Source of the DNA: Sipunculus nudus
Taxonomy: Eukaryota > Annelida > Sipuncula > Golfingiida > Sipunculidae
Direction: 5' to 3'
Assembly (NCBI GenBank): GCA_026874595.1
Contig: CM049314.1
Coordinates: 59,189,300-59,253,299 of the forward strand
Length of the DNA stretch: 64,000 nucleotides
Shown here: positions 12,571 to 23,741 of the stretch, piece by piece
Layout: each line of letters begins with the position of its first letter
Numbering within the stretch: the first letter of the stretch is position 1
The notes under the pieces: model-generated
What the model was told of the DNA's origin: nothing
The model's input: the letters and a program-made list of their open reading frames with translations, nothing else
Database searches by the model: none
Made by a program: the position numbers and the translations under genes

Positions 12571-12659
12571 CACCTGTTAATGGAAGCAAGAAACCGAACC
12601 AGAGAAAACGGAAAATAAATGCAAGAACAACTTCTTTAACAAGAAAATAAAAAATATAG

Positions 12660-12753
12660 TCCTGCATATATAAATATATATATAATTACATATATATAAA
12701 TATATAAATTTGTTTGAATATATGTATTATACATGTGCATGATGTAATATATA

Positions 12754-12798
<45 letters not shown>

Positions 12799-12920
12799 TG
12801 CATAAAATATAAAAATATATGTTGCATATATATAAATATATAAATTTATTTGAATAAGTATTACATGTGCATCTGTATATATAATATACTGGCTACATAT
12901 CACATATATCACACATAATA
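12660..12920. repeat. AT-rich tandem duplication with (TA)n
   Basis: Two units about 160 bases apart share TTGCATATATATAAATATAT, AAATTTGTTTGAATA (AAATTTATTTGAATA in the second) and TACATGTGCAT. A (TA)n run of about 45 bases (12750-12795) sits between them. Confidence 0.75.
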
Positions 12921-12959
12921 TATACTGGCTAGCTTTTCATTCTTCCTTCCGTTTGTTCA

Positions 12960-14990
12960 TAATTGGTATGCATAATTAGAAAATTAAGTGAAACGGCGTA
13001 AATGCCGTATTATGCATATGATACTCAAATTTTGACTCATTTGTCGCACGCGACAGGATCCGACGCTTACTACTTGTTAATACAAAATAGCTACACATTT
13101 AAGAATTACTCATCACTACAGCCTGAAGATAATCGCGCACTATTGGTCTGCGCGTCTTCCTATAATCTTATATACAAGGAAAAAGGGATTATTTCATGCG
13201 ATAACAAATAGTTAAAAGAATTTAGGAGGAGAAAGACGGGCATACCCCTAAATATCCCTGAGCTCTTGTTTCTCATGAATTTGCGACTTCTACGCATGGG
13301 GCATGCAGTAAAAGTATTGTATGGACAAGCTAGGATCATGATGTTCAAACAAATCCTGGCCAAAAACAGTCTAATGATCACATGTCTCGACCATTCCAAG
13401 TGGCTACAAAATTCTCATTAGTAAAAGTAGAAAGGTCCCTGGAGTTGAAAAGTTGACCTGTTAAGGTCATGCACAACACATTTCCAGATGTTTTGGTATA
13501 TACATACAACACATACGTGGGAAAATGGTCACCTTGTTACACACTCACACACACTCACCAACACACACACACATATATATGTATGTATATATTTTTTTTC
13601 CTGGAAAACAGGGAATTCTAATAATTGCAAATTATTCAGTAATTATTAAAATAATTATGATATAATGCTTTTGTAAAATGAGAAATGTCAATTTTTCTTC
13701 TAATTACATAATAAATGATGATAAAAAAATTAACAAATCGTCATTTTTCTATAAAAAAAATATTATAAATTTAAATTACTCCACATTTTTCTTCCAATGG
13801 AAAATAAATCCTGATCTTTCATATAAATTTGTTTTGTCCTTTGCATTTATCATTATCAGAAATTGATTCTTGTGAAGCATTAGCAACTTAGGCAAATTGC
13901 AATAATTGGAAGGAAGCATATTATTTTATTATATTTGGAATATTTTTTTTATTTAGATGTCAAGTTCTAAGACTTTTTTTAAAGTAAAATTAAGTTTTGC
14001 AAGTGTATTTTTCAGGGTGTGTCAGCGTGTGCCATGCAAACGTAGGCCCTTAGAATGGATAAGCATGAACTACATTTATACATACTCCTGTCACATGGTA
14101 CCATATAAGTTGTAATAGCTAAACATTTGTTGCTTGTGTTTGTATTTAAAAATGAATAAACTATTTTTCATACTTTATATATTTGTTATGTTAAAGTGAG
14201 GCCCAACTCAAGAGGTTTGCAAGGATGCAAGTTTATGTGACATTTTATTTCCGTGACACCACCGCTCCTTCCCCTCCTAGCCCCATGGAATATTAGGCCT
14301 ACCTGATTACCGTCTGTTCTATTTGCCACAAGCTGGAAAACTTTCCTATGTCTCAAAACCCTAATAATATGGCCAGAATATCATATCTTATCCTGTTGTT
14401 TGTGAAATATTGAAAGAATTTACACATTTATTATGTTATTCCGGGGTATTTTGGGGGTATTTCGGGGTATCCGGTATTTAGTAGGACCGATCTGTGCCCT
14501 CTAGTTAAAGGATTTAATCATCTGTTACATTTTCTACAATTAGTTCTTTATTGAACTGGAGGTGAGGTGCACATCTATTTAATAAATTCCATATATATTA
14601 GGAGATAAATAATGTAGCTATACATACTGTATCATGATAGAGAGATAAGCCCCACATATATATAACGACATTTTATTGTACTTACATACACCTGGCTGCA
14701 GTAAAATATTATCTATAACTTATCTATAACAATTTTATTAATATTATCTATAACAGCAAAAACGGTTTTTGTTATAACAATTTTATTAATATTATCTATA
14801 ACAGCAAAAACTGTTTTTGTTATAACTCAATTAGCTCCCACATCAATTACCCAACCAAATAAATGTACATAATCAATCAATTGGTCTCCACATTCTATTC
14901 GAGGGAATTTATTTGGCAATACGTAGAGTGTATTTTGAAGTAAGTACGTTGAATATAAAGTAAATTAGGGACATTAAAGTGTCACCACTC
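12960..14990. other. Intergenic, no gene recognised
   Basis: AT-rich with short unsupported frames. At about 14726-14826 a unit near 61 bases is duplicated in tandem; each unit holds the self-complementary run AACAGCAAAAAC-GTTTTTGTT. Confidence 0.5.
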
Positions 14991-14995
14991 TCTTA

Positions 14996-15321
14996 AGCTG
15001 CGTGTCCACTTATGCGGTACGGATACGGATACGGATGCAGATGCGGACGCGTTTTAAATCGCGCATATGGAATAAAGAAGGAGTGTGTCCACTTATGCGG
15101 TGCGGAGTGCGTGCGGCGTGCGGAAACGGATACGGTTTTTGAAAACCGGACCATGTAGCCGCGGGTACGGAAACGCATGCGGAAAGTGCCATTTTGTAGA
15201 GTTGAAAGAGGGTGAAAGACCTGAAAACGCACTGAAAAACATATCTAATGGACACACACGCACAAAATATCCGCAAACGTATACGCACACGCACCGCATG
15301 CGTACAAGTGGACACGCGGCT
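14996..15321. mobile_element. 326-bp MITE, TTA target duplication (Harbinger-like)
   Basis: Terminal inverted repeats of about 18 bases: AGCTGCGTGTCCACTTAT at the left and, in reverse complement, AGCCGCGTGTCCACTTGT at the right. Both sides are flanked by TTA (14993-14995 and 15322-15324). The interior is GC-rich, with repeated GCGGATACGG-type motifs and a second GTGTCCACTTATGCGG at about 15087. All open frames crossing it (both strands) are shadows of this repeat. A TTA duplication fits the PIF/Harbinger group, but no transposase is present to confirm it. Confidence 0.8.
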
Positions 15322-15329
15322 TTATCTGT

Positions 15330-16670
15330 GACAGTTCGGATGTTTCTGCCTGTCCCTAAACATGTCAATCTTCAGATGCGATTTGCCAAAAACGCTCTTA
15401 ATTATGATACTGGCATCAGGCAGACTTAAACTAGATACCCATACGAACATTTTCATACCAGTTATCATTTGTATATATTTTGGTGTCACTATCTCCTTAA
15501 ATATGGCCCTTTTGAAAGGTCCCCTGCAGTCATGTAACAGACACTATAAACAGTTTTAACACGAACCACATTCTAGTTTTTCTCATCCATTGGCTGGTTC
15601 TAGCACATCTCCGCTCAGATATAGTTGTATATAAATCAATTTAAAAGGGAAAACTGATCTTGGTAGAGTATTCTGATTTGTTGATTAGTTATTTTTATGC
15701 TTACAAATGTAAGAAGTTTCGTACGAATATATTTTTAAGTTAAGTTCCACGTTGTCTGCCGTTTCTGTTTTAGCGATTATTTTCATGAATAAGGGAGTAG
15801 AGGTACAAAAGGCATTGCTGAATATCTGTCTTTCACCTCAGCAACTAATGCATGAAAAAAAAGAAAAAGGAACAATAATATAAATTCTTAATGCTTTAAA
15901 AAGGTCTTTGTGTAAAGCATACAGAAACTGTATTCATTTATGCGAGATTGCTCGAAAGAAATTTGGTTATATTTTGGTTCTTGTTAGCCATAATTGTTCA
16001 CATATATGAATGATGGAGTTTTTTCTTAAATCAACTTTGTGTGTCTTATTATGTTAGTGCATATAAATACCTACATTTTAAGATATAATTTGCTGTTTTA
16101 GTTCATTAGGGGACTGAGAGAGCCGCCAGATTGGGCTTATTACACAAAAATGTATACAGCTCGTACAAAAAATGCTCCTTGCAATGTTGTGCAAGAGTGT
16201 CCTGAATGCCAACATTGGTTTCTGATTCCCAAGATGTCTACCTCTAAAAAAAAGTGAAAATTTTATATCAGCCCCGACAACTTTTTTTCAAAATTACTTG
16301 CTTTGGCCCCCTGACTAAAGTGCTTTGAAGATGCTTTAAATACGGATAATATTGTTGGGAATTGTAGAGATCGCATGCCATAATCACTGTTTAAAAAATT
16401 TATATGTGAGAATTATCTTATTTAAAAAATGGGAGAGGTTGGTATTGCACACAACAAATTTGTTGAAACAGGATATTAATTTCCTTCTTAGGTGGACACA
16501 AATTAAGAAAAAACATAACCTTAATGGCCAGAATTATTTTTTGCTCTAAACACCTTTGTATTAAACACCCTTTAACACATGATAGAGGATAAAAAGCATG
16601 ACTGCAAACTTTTAAATGCCTGGCTCTCAGCCTATGCCAGGCCTTTAGTGCATTGCAAACAGAAATGACG
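15330..16670. other. Intergenic, no gene recognised
   Basis: AT-rich sequence without a supported coding frame or a repeat structure that I could define. Confidence 0.5.
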
Positions 16671-16819
16671 AATTGTTACTTAACTCGGAGATTGTTAAAT
16701 TAAGATCAGAGACTTTTGATCAAACCTTGAAGTTGAAAAAAGTTTGGAACTCAAGCCCCTGTGGCCCTTTTTCCCTAATTAAAGCTATGTTCTCGCCCCC
16801 CCTCCCCCCTTCTAGATTT

Positions 16820-17168
16820 CAAAATAACCTACTTGAGCATGCACGGGAGAGGCGCCTAGGCAGACCATTAGAGTGCGGGAACTCCGCTGATTTACTGTTT
16901 AACAGATCTCCAGAACATGTTAACCATCCCATCAGAAATAAATTGGTTACAATTAAGGATCTGCCTAAATTCCATAATAACAGACATTCTAAGAAAGTGG
17001 AGAACTTACATTTTTTTGCCTTTGTTGACAATATGTCCTCCTTTCCTATTACCGGTACCAGCTGTGTGCTTTGTTCCAAACAGCATGGGCCACGGAGTTA
17101 TAGGTCTATACAATCTTTCCCAGTCCTGTCCGATCCTAGAGGGTTAGCAAACAGAGCGATTATGTCAT
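16820..17168 (+). pseudogene. Possible retroelement gag remnant (BEL/Pao-like?)
   Basis: The open frame here ends in a stretch shaped like CxLCxxxHG...FPxLSxxR, which recalls the first half of the Cys-His region in BEL/Pao gag proteins. Upstream it reads KLVTIKDLPKF and LHFFAFVDNMSSF. The later cysteines expected of an intact knuckle are missing and no pol follows. This is a weak resemblance; it could also be a chance frame. Confidence 0.25.
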
Positions 17169-17645
17169 GATTATGACATCACTATCTGGGATATTACAAA
17201 AATACCTGGATATCTACACTCTTTAAATAATATGTATAAAAATAATTATTTATGGTTACTTCCCCTGTCATCATAAATGAGGGATTGAAATAAAATTTTA
17301 GCGTCCACATAATTATAAACAGTGTGTTATCACTGTATTTTATATGTCATTTCACATTAAGAACTAATATCACGAATTGATGGAATTGTGCTATAATGTA
17401 TTTACTTTATATCACATAACTCTAAATGAAATTTTCTTTGTCATAATAGATAAATATATTTATATACAATGTATCTGGATGGATTTAGCATATTTTCTAT
17501 TTAAAAAACTAAAGAGGACATCAATCTCCATTAGTCGCCCAGGTGATTTCCTTTTCTTAACTCACCATCATCGAAATGTGTACGCCTATCACGTGCTTTA
17601 TAGAGCTACTCACATTTGTCAAAGATGAACTCCCGATCATGCCTA

Positions 17646-17865
17646 GTCCGCAAACAGAGGGGATTTAAACGGACCAGACCAGACCGGACTACTCAGGACC
17701 AGTCCTGAAATATAAACAAATTTTGATTTGGCCAGTACTGCTCAGGACCGGGTCAGGAGCAGCCCCGGACTAGCAGTCCGGTCCACCAAGTGCCGCAAAC
17801 AGAGCAGACCAGACCGGATTCTAGTCCGGTCAGATCTCGTCTCGTCTCGTCCGCTCTGTGTGCGG
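17646..17865. mobile_element. ~220-bp MITE flanked by CCTA
   Basis: The left end reads GTCCGCAAACAGAG and the right end, in reverse complement, CCGCACACAGAG. Both sides are flanked by CCTA (17642-17645 and 17866-17869). The interior is dense in GACCAGACCGGAC motifs and holds a second GCCGCAAACAGAG at about 17790. It is non-coding. Superfamily is not assigned. Confidence 0.65.
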
Positions 17866-17879
17866 CCTACTTTAGAGTG

Positions 17880-19856
17880 ACTCTTTAACTCTTAGAAAGG
17901 ATAATGCTTCGCTTATTTGACGCGCCAATTTGCTTAGTTTTAATATTTGATCTCGAAAGACCTCTTCTCTAATCTAATTTCATTTTGACACATTTTATAA
18001 AGAAATCATATTGGCATTTTTCCTTACAGACTCCATAAGTTACTTTTCATTAATTTAAACTGTTTGATGTCCACACCTTAGAAGATGAACAATAATGATT
18101 TTCCATAGATGATACGTTTTTGCCTCCGACAAAAGAGCTGGCTTAGTTTATGTGATCAGTGTTGAAAAATATTGTTGTATAATTGTCTACAAACTGTTTC
18201 CGAAAATTCGATGTAATTTCCTGAAATTATGAATTACGGGTATAAAAATTTCCTTCAATTGAGGATTGGTCGAAAAAATTGAAGTGAGGATCAAATTCCC
18301 CCTCCCCCCCCCCCCCCCACTTAGTCCAGATGTCTACCTTTTATTTACACAATTTTTTAAAGAACTTTGTCATCCTTCCGAGAGTTCATTCTTCTTTCCA
18401 GGGTCATAGTCCAAACATGCTCTAAAGTCCATAAAATTACTAAGAAATGTTAGAGACACTGTATCGACTGACAGAGTGAGGACAGTATCGTATCTGGTAG
18501 TGCTGTATCAGCAAGAGGAATCTTATTACGGTGATGTAACAATAGAAATGTAGGGAAATAACAGAAATGACGTCATCGCAATGACATCTGACAAAAAAAA
18601 GTTGAACAAGGTGGGAACCTTGGAGCACTTAACGGAGCTATACTGAAGCCAATACAGACTACCTGAACTGATTTAATATATTATAAGTTTCCTTTTGCGG
18701 TTGCTAGATTCAAGATTTCTCTCTAAAATAAATATTTATACATATTGTCGTTATTTATTCGCATATTAATTTTGTCCCATAAAATGCCAACACCCCTTGA
18801 AAAGAATTGACAATATACTTTCTTGTAACGGTTATAATGTAAGCATAACGTTGTACTACTGTAACCAAACCGTCATGTAATTTTTATTCGTTATGTTTAG
18901 TTGGACGTATCCGCCTCCAGTTTTATAATGATAGCTTAACTAAGTATATGTACATCTACGGCATTCCATTCCGGATTCGGACTCCCATGACAGGGCATTT
19001 TTTAAATCTGTGTTTAACCAAGCCCGGTGACTACAGCAACTGTGAGCCCTTGGGGTGTAATTGTCCCCATTGTTGGATCATACTATCAAGGAACCCCCGA
19101 AAGGCACACTTTAATGAAACTAGGCCCTTGGGCACGGCTTTACCATTAAGCCTGCAGAGTGCCTGCACCCTAGGTGAAGGCAGACCGTGCAAAAACTAAC
19201 TGCCTCGGCTGAGATACACACTCACTCGGAGGAACATTTCACTATGTGGAGATGGACCCCTTAGTCGGGATAGTTTCCCCGTGGATAATACAGCCCTGTG
19301 AAAGTATGGATCGGGGTTAGTTTCAGATATACAGTCTCAGTGAAGGTTTGTCTTTCGATTACGGTCGAGCAACCCTTAGAGACTTTACTGAACAGCGCTA
19401 CATGCTGTGAACAAGACAGTGAAATTCTTCGTACAAGTCTTCTACAACTTCTTGATACCAGCTGGGCCATCCCAAAAAAAGAATACTGGCAAGTCCAGTT
19501 TTACCACACTGGTACCAGAATAGTGGGGTCAGCAAGATAATTATAAATAATTATATTTATTTGTTCTTGATCTGACCGAAAAAAACCCTGTCAAGTGGAC
19601 AGTACCTGTATGATTGGCTGTCAATAATTATCAATATCTGTGTAATTCCGGGTTTATCCCGTTGTACAGATCAATAATTAATACCAGTAATTGCTTACAG
19701 CCTAATTAAGCTGGTAAACAAACGAGCCTACCCGTCTGATAAACAGTCTCATGTAATAACATAAAAAGATTGGTACACCAGCGTTTTCTAAAAATCAACA
19801 GACTTTGTATATTCTCATATAGTCGGGCGGGCTTGCCCGAATCAGGAGCTTGTAAC
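17880..19856. other. Intergenic, no gene recognised
   Basis: A poly-C tract occurs at about 18302-18318. The segment 18950-19500 is less AT-rich and open in several frames, but I recognise no domain. The last 300 bases could belong to an older retroelement flank into which the Kolobok-like transposon inserted. Confidence 0.45.
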
Positions 19857-20546
19857 TTAAAGGCCCAGTTCCGGTATAAAAGGAGAATTGGAGCCACAGC
19901 CGAGCCAGTATACAACCTGTCACCGCACTGCAGTGCTCACATAAACCTGGCTTCAGGAGCTTTAATGTGGATTTTATAAAAAAAATACTTACATGTTTGT
20001 CCCCAAAACTGTCTGTGAGAAACATCTCTTGTGAAGATATCACTTTATTCCTTCATTAAACACAAGGGATTAGTTTTAAGTGAAAATTCCAAAGTTTTGT
20101 ACACAGCAGCCAACACAAATTTGAATTTACCGGTCCTAGCTTTGGGGTATCCAGTATCACAACACAGGCACACATGTGACAGCTTGGAAATCCCCTTTCC
20201 CCTGCTTACTCCACATACCACAGGCCAGACACTGAGACAGGCCTTGCTCTGACCCATCCATCATCTTATCACAACAGACGCTCAGCTGCTGATAAGGCTG
20301 GCTGCTACAGTTTATATAACAGTCACGATGGTATGATGAATTAATGTGTTACTATGCAAAAAACATGTCTTTTATAATGGCAGTTTATATTCTGTATTAG
20401 ATCAATTTGTGACCCATGTAGGGTACCCCCTTTGGGTTAGGAAATAATCTTCTTAGTACTTTTAACACACATTCTGGCATAATTTCTCGGACACTTGGCA
20501 ACCAAGCCCCATCCAGTGTTGCCCCTTGAGCCTCTGCCTTTTTGTT

Positions 20547-21170
20547 TTAATACCTCTGGTCTATCCAGCCTCCCCTGTCTGAGATCATCTTCCAGTATTT
20601 TTTGTACCTTTCTTTCCTGATTAAATTATTGCCAGCCCTAGGTGGCTGGCCAGCTCCGAGCCACCGTGGTCTGTTTGCTGTGACACATGGTGTACAAAAA
20701 CAGTATGGGCACACAGCTTCCCCTGGTATGGGGGGTATCCTCACTACAGCTTGTGTTTCACTGTGCCTGATATCAGTCCCACATGCCTCTGAGCTCTCTC
20801 TTTCAGTATTGGTGACACTTGTTTCCTCATTAGGTGTACCTGTACTGATACACACTTCACTGGTATTTCCAGCCTCATGACTTTCTCCATCAGGGTCCTG
20901 TATTTCATTCCATGTCCAGTTATTTTGTATAAATAAAACTTTAATGGCTTGCTCCTGTGTGGGAGTTACTCTAATGCACAAAAGTTTACCACCAATTTCA
21001 CTTGTATCATCCATGATGAACAGAAATAAAACAACTGATCTGAAAGTTATCTGAATCCCAGCTTGACTGTTTACTCTGGTAGTCATTAGTGGCAATACTG
21101 GAGTAACCCTAATCCCAGCCTGAACTCCCCTACCTGTTGACAGGGCTTGACAGATGATATGCAATTCCAT
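20547..21170 (-). CDS. Second ORF of the Kolobok-like element (Cys-motif protein)
   Basis: This uninterrupted frame of 207 codons probably starts at the internal ATG at 21014, giving about 155 residues from MDDTSEIGG. The middle is acidic and Ser/Thr-rich, likely disordered. The C-terminal third holds a conserved-looking block CPYCFCTPCVTANRPRWLG followed by GQPPRAGNN, RYKKYW and GGW, with four Cys that could bind a metal. It lies head-to-head with the transposase, about 130 bases apart, inside the same terminal repeats. Unlike the transposase it has no stop or frameshift. Its function is unknown; similar Cys-block proteins, as far as I recall, travel with such transposons in invertebrates. 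Confidence 0.6.
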   Translation of the reverse strand: MELHIICQALSTGRGVQAGIRVTPVLPLMTTRVNSQAGIQITFRSVVLFLFIMDDTSEIGGKLLCIRVTPTQEQAIKVLFIQNNWTWNEIQDPDGESHEAGNTSEVCISTGTPNEETSVTNTERESSEACGTDIRHSETQAVVRIPPIPGEAVCPYCFCTPCVTANRPRWLGAGQPPRAGNNLIRKERYKKYWKMISDRGGWIDQRY

Positions 21171-21300
21171 ACCACTGTATCCAAATCTTTCAACAAGTAT
21201 GTCAGTATTTTCTAAGACTGGGCAGATACTGAAGTGTCAGTTCACCAGCGGTCATCTGGTATGATTAATCCCTTTTGTTCAGGCATAGTTCATTTTAAGC

Positions 21301-23080
21301 TTGAAGCTTGGTACAATTTTATCACAGTCATTTGACTACGTCTTACAGACAACACAGCTAGCTCACACAAAACTGTATAATTATACAAGAATGTATCATC
21401 AGAGAATCAGAGAAGCTCAGCGCCAGCTTCATTCAAGGAAAAGATATGCATCAGATGATAATAAAAGGTCCCAGAAGATCCGAAATGAGAGAAAGAAGGC
21501 ACGCCATGTGACAGGAGTGGGGAAACTAGAAGCCAGGATTAAATACTATGTCAGCGATGAGCAGGAAAAATTGGACTTGTTAAATAAAATTGATAAAGTC
21601 AAGATACTGGTAGGTGGTGGCAATACTTCACTTGTGTCTAATTACCAAGTTCTTGATAGTGTCTTGGATTTCTACATATCCATGAAGGAACCAAGAGAAG
21701 ATGAAGGATGTGATCACCAGCCAGGATCAAGCCAGACAAGTAATGAAGGAGTCACCACTGGTGCATACCAGTATATATCAAAGGAGAGTTCAGATGAGCA
21801 GATATACCTGACCACAAGGTCCAGCCTTGAATATCTTCTTATGCAAGTACATCAGCACCATGAAACATGCGATGATCCTATTACTGTTGGTCAAATTGAA
21901 CGTTTCGGTCATGCAGGCAGAGTTGAATTAACTTGCAACAGAAACTGTAAAATTGTGGATTGGAATACCTCACCACACCTGGAAGGTTGACGGCTTCTTG
22001 TGAACTGGAGGATGCTGCATAGCTACTTTATGTCAGGTGTCCTGCCTGTTCAGTATAAACGATTTTGCAAAGCAGCAAATTTAGGCCATGTGGGTCACAG
22101 TGTGTTTGATTTGGCAAAAAAACATTTATAATCAGGCAACAAACAGTGTTTATAAAAAATCAGTAGAAGCAGCACTGATGGCGGAAATCGCGAGTGGTGA
22201 CCTCCAAGGGATCAACATCTTGACAGATGCAAGACATGGCTGGAGACGGAATGCGAAAGATACTGATGTTGTGTGTATTGGCGAAATCACTCACAAAGTA
22301 TTATAGAGCATTCATGTCAAACGCACTGATGACCCCAGCAGTCAAAGACATGAGCTACATGGCATCAAGAAGCTGTATGAATATTTTCATCAGCAATCGG
22401 TTCTAATTACTACACATGTTCATGACAATAATCTTTCCATTTCAAAATATGTTAATGAAGAACAGGCACCAACAATGAACAGCATTGATACCTGGCATGC
22501 AGCAAAGGCTGTCACAAAAGAAATAAAAAAATTACATCAGGCCCAAGGAAGAGTGAAGGTATAACCTGGCACCCCCAGCTCAGTGACAAGGCTGCAAGTG
22601 TCCGTACTCATATACACTGGAGCATGAAGCACTGTGATGGTTCTGCTGACAAACTGAGGGCAAACATGCGAGGCCTTGTAGAACATTATAAGGGGAACCA
22701 TGCTAACTGCTTTCCAACTGCTAGATGCAAGGAAGAAGGTGCCCTTTATGAACCAACAAAATGTAATGAAAGCCATCACAGGCCTCAGGGTGTACAAGAA
22801 TGCTGAAGACTTTATATTGTGTCAGAACACGCATTATGTTGAGTCCTTTAACAATGCGTGCTTAATTTACCATGATAAAAGAATCTCATTTGGCTATGAT
22901 GAGTATCAACGCCCCAGCAACATGTCAGTAATTGAGTGGAATGAAAACGTGGACAGAGAAAGTACATCCGTGTCTCACAGAATGTCTGTTAAAAACCCAC
23001 GAAGACAACAGGGACAGAAAATTTTAAAAGAAAAACAACTTGCATTCTTTGACACAATTTGGGAAGATGTGCTAATGTAA
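21301..23080 (+). pseudogene. Kolobok-like transposase, broken
   Basis: The pieces are collinear but lie in different frames. An N-terminal basic region (RKRYASDD, RKKARHVTGVGKLEARI) is followed by HAGRVELTC and the motif LTDARHGWRRNAKDTD. Next come QRHELHG, HVHDNNLSISK, a TWHPQLSDKAASV block, a Cys/His block (HANCFPTARC) and HYVESFNNACLIYHDKR with WNENVDRESTS near the end. The D of TDARH, the D of HVHD and the E of HYVES are candidate catalytic DDE residues. Lesions: in-frame TGA at 21988, TAA near 22129, TAG at 22304 and TAA near 22560, with frame changes near 22130, 22560 and 22770. The true start is uncertain; the first ATG in frame is at 21391. Confidence 0.8.
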
Positions 23081-23741
23081 ACACACTTATTATGACAGTT
23101 ATGCATGAACAATGAAGTTTTACACTTGGAATATATCTATATATAATGTTGAAAATGTCCACACATTAAATCCACATGGTACAGGTATGTGGTTATTTTT
23201 ACTTTTTCTAAACAGCTTGCAAACAGAGCAAACAATATCCACTTCATTAGCTGGTCCTCAGTTTAACACTGATACACAGAGGTGACATTGATATACCCCA
23301 TGCAGCTGGGCTGGGAAATTCCCTAAGCTGCCCCAAGGCACACTGGATCATTAATCACATGGTGAGTCTCAACTGGCTTCACTTGGGATTGGATCACTCT
23401 GGTGGGGTCCCACCGGAATTGGGCCTTTAAGGCCTTTATGAACAAGGGACAGGCAACAACAAAACATTTGAGTCAGGGTGGCTGTAAAACCACAAAGTAA
23501 CATTCCATACACTATGCTATCAGAGCCAGCCACTGGCAGGGGAATCAAGTGTCACCGGCAGTGTCCAGCAGCCTGCCTGAACTCTGAGCGGTACCCCCCT
23601 AATTGATTAATCACCTCAGAGGCCATCTGGATTTCACCTAAACAGTACTGTTTCTTCGGGGGTCGTCTCAAAAGTACAGACCAGTGTAAATAGACCAACA
23701 TCGGCGTATATTGAGATACCGTGTCAACAGTTACTGAAGTC

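Larger units (their letters stand above)
19857..23430 (+). mobile_element. Kolobok-like DNA transposon, full length, TTAA target site
   Basis: The element spans 19861-23426 (3566 bp) between TTAA copies at 19857-19860 and 23427-23430. The left end is AGGCCCAGTTCCGGT and the right end, in reverse complement, AGGCCCAATTCCGGT: 15-bp terminal inverted repeats with one mismatch. It carries a transposase pseudogene on the plus strand and a second ORF divergently on the minus strand. TTAA targets occur in Kolobok and piggyBac; the transposase motifs (TDARH, QRHEL, HYVESFNN) fit Kolobok-type proteins and not piggyBac. The superfamily is assigned from memory of the family. Confidence 0.8.

Noticed and set aside
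14993-15429. Several overlapping frames of 79-114 codons on both strands
   Set aside because: All cross the GC-rich 326-bp MITE, which lacks stop codons in many frames; the inverted ends and TTA duplication explain the region better.
19857-23430. piggyBac transposon
   Set aside because: TTAA targets fit, but the TDARH / HYVESFNN / WNENVDR motifs do not resemble piggyBac transposases as I know them.
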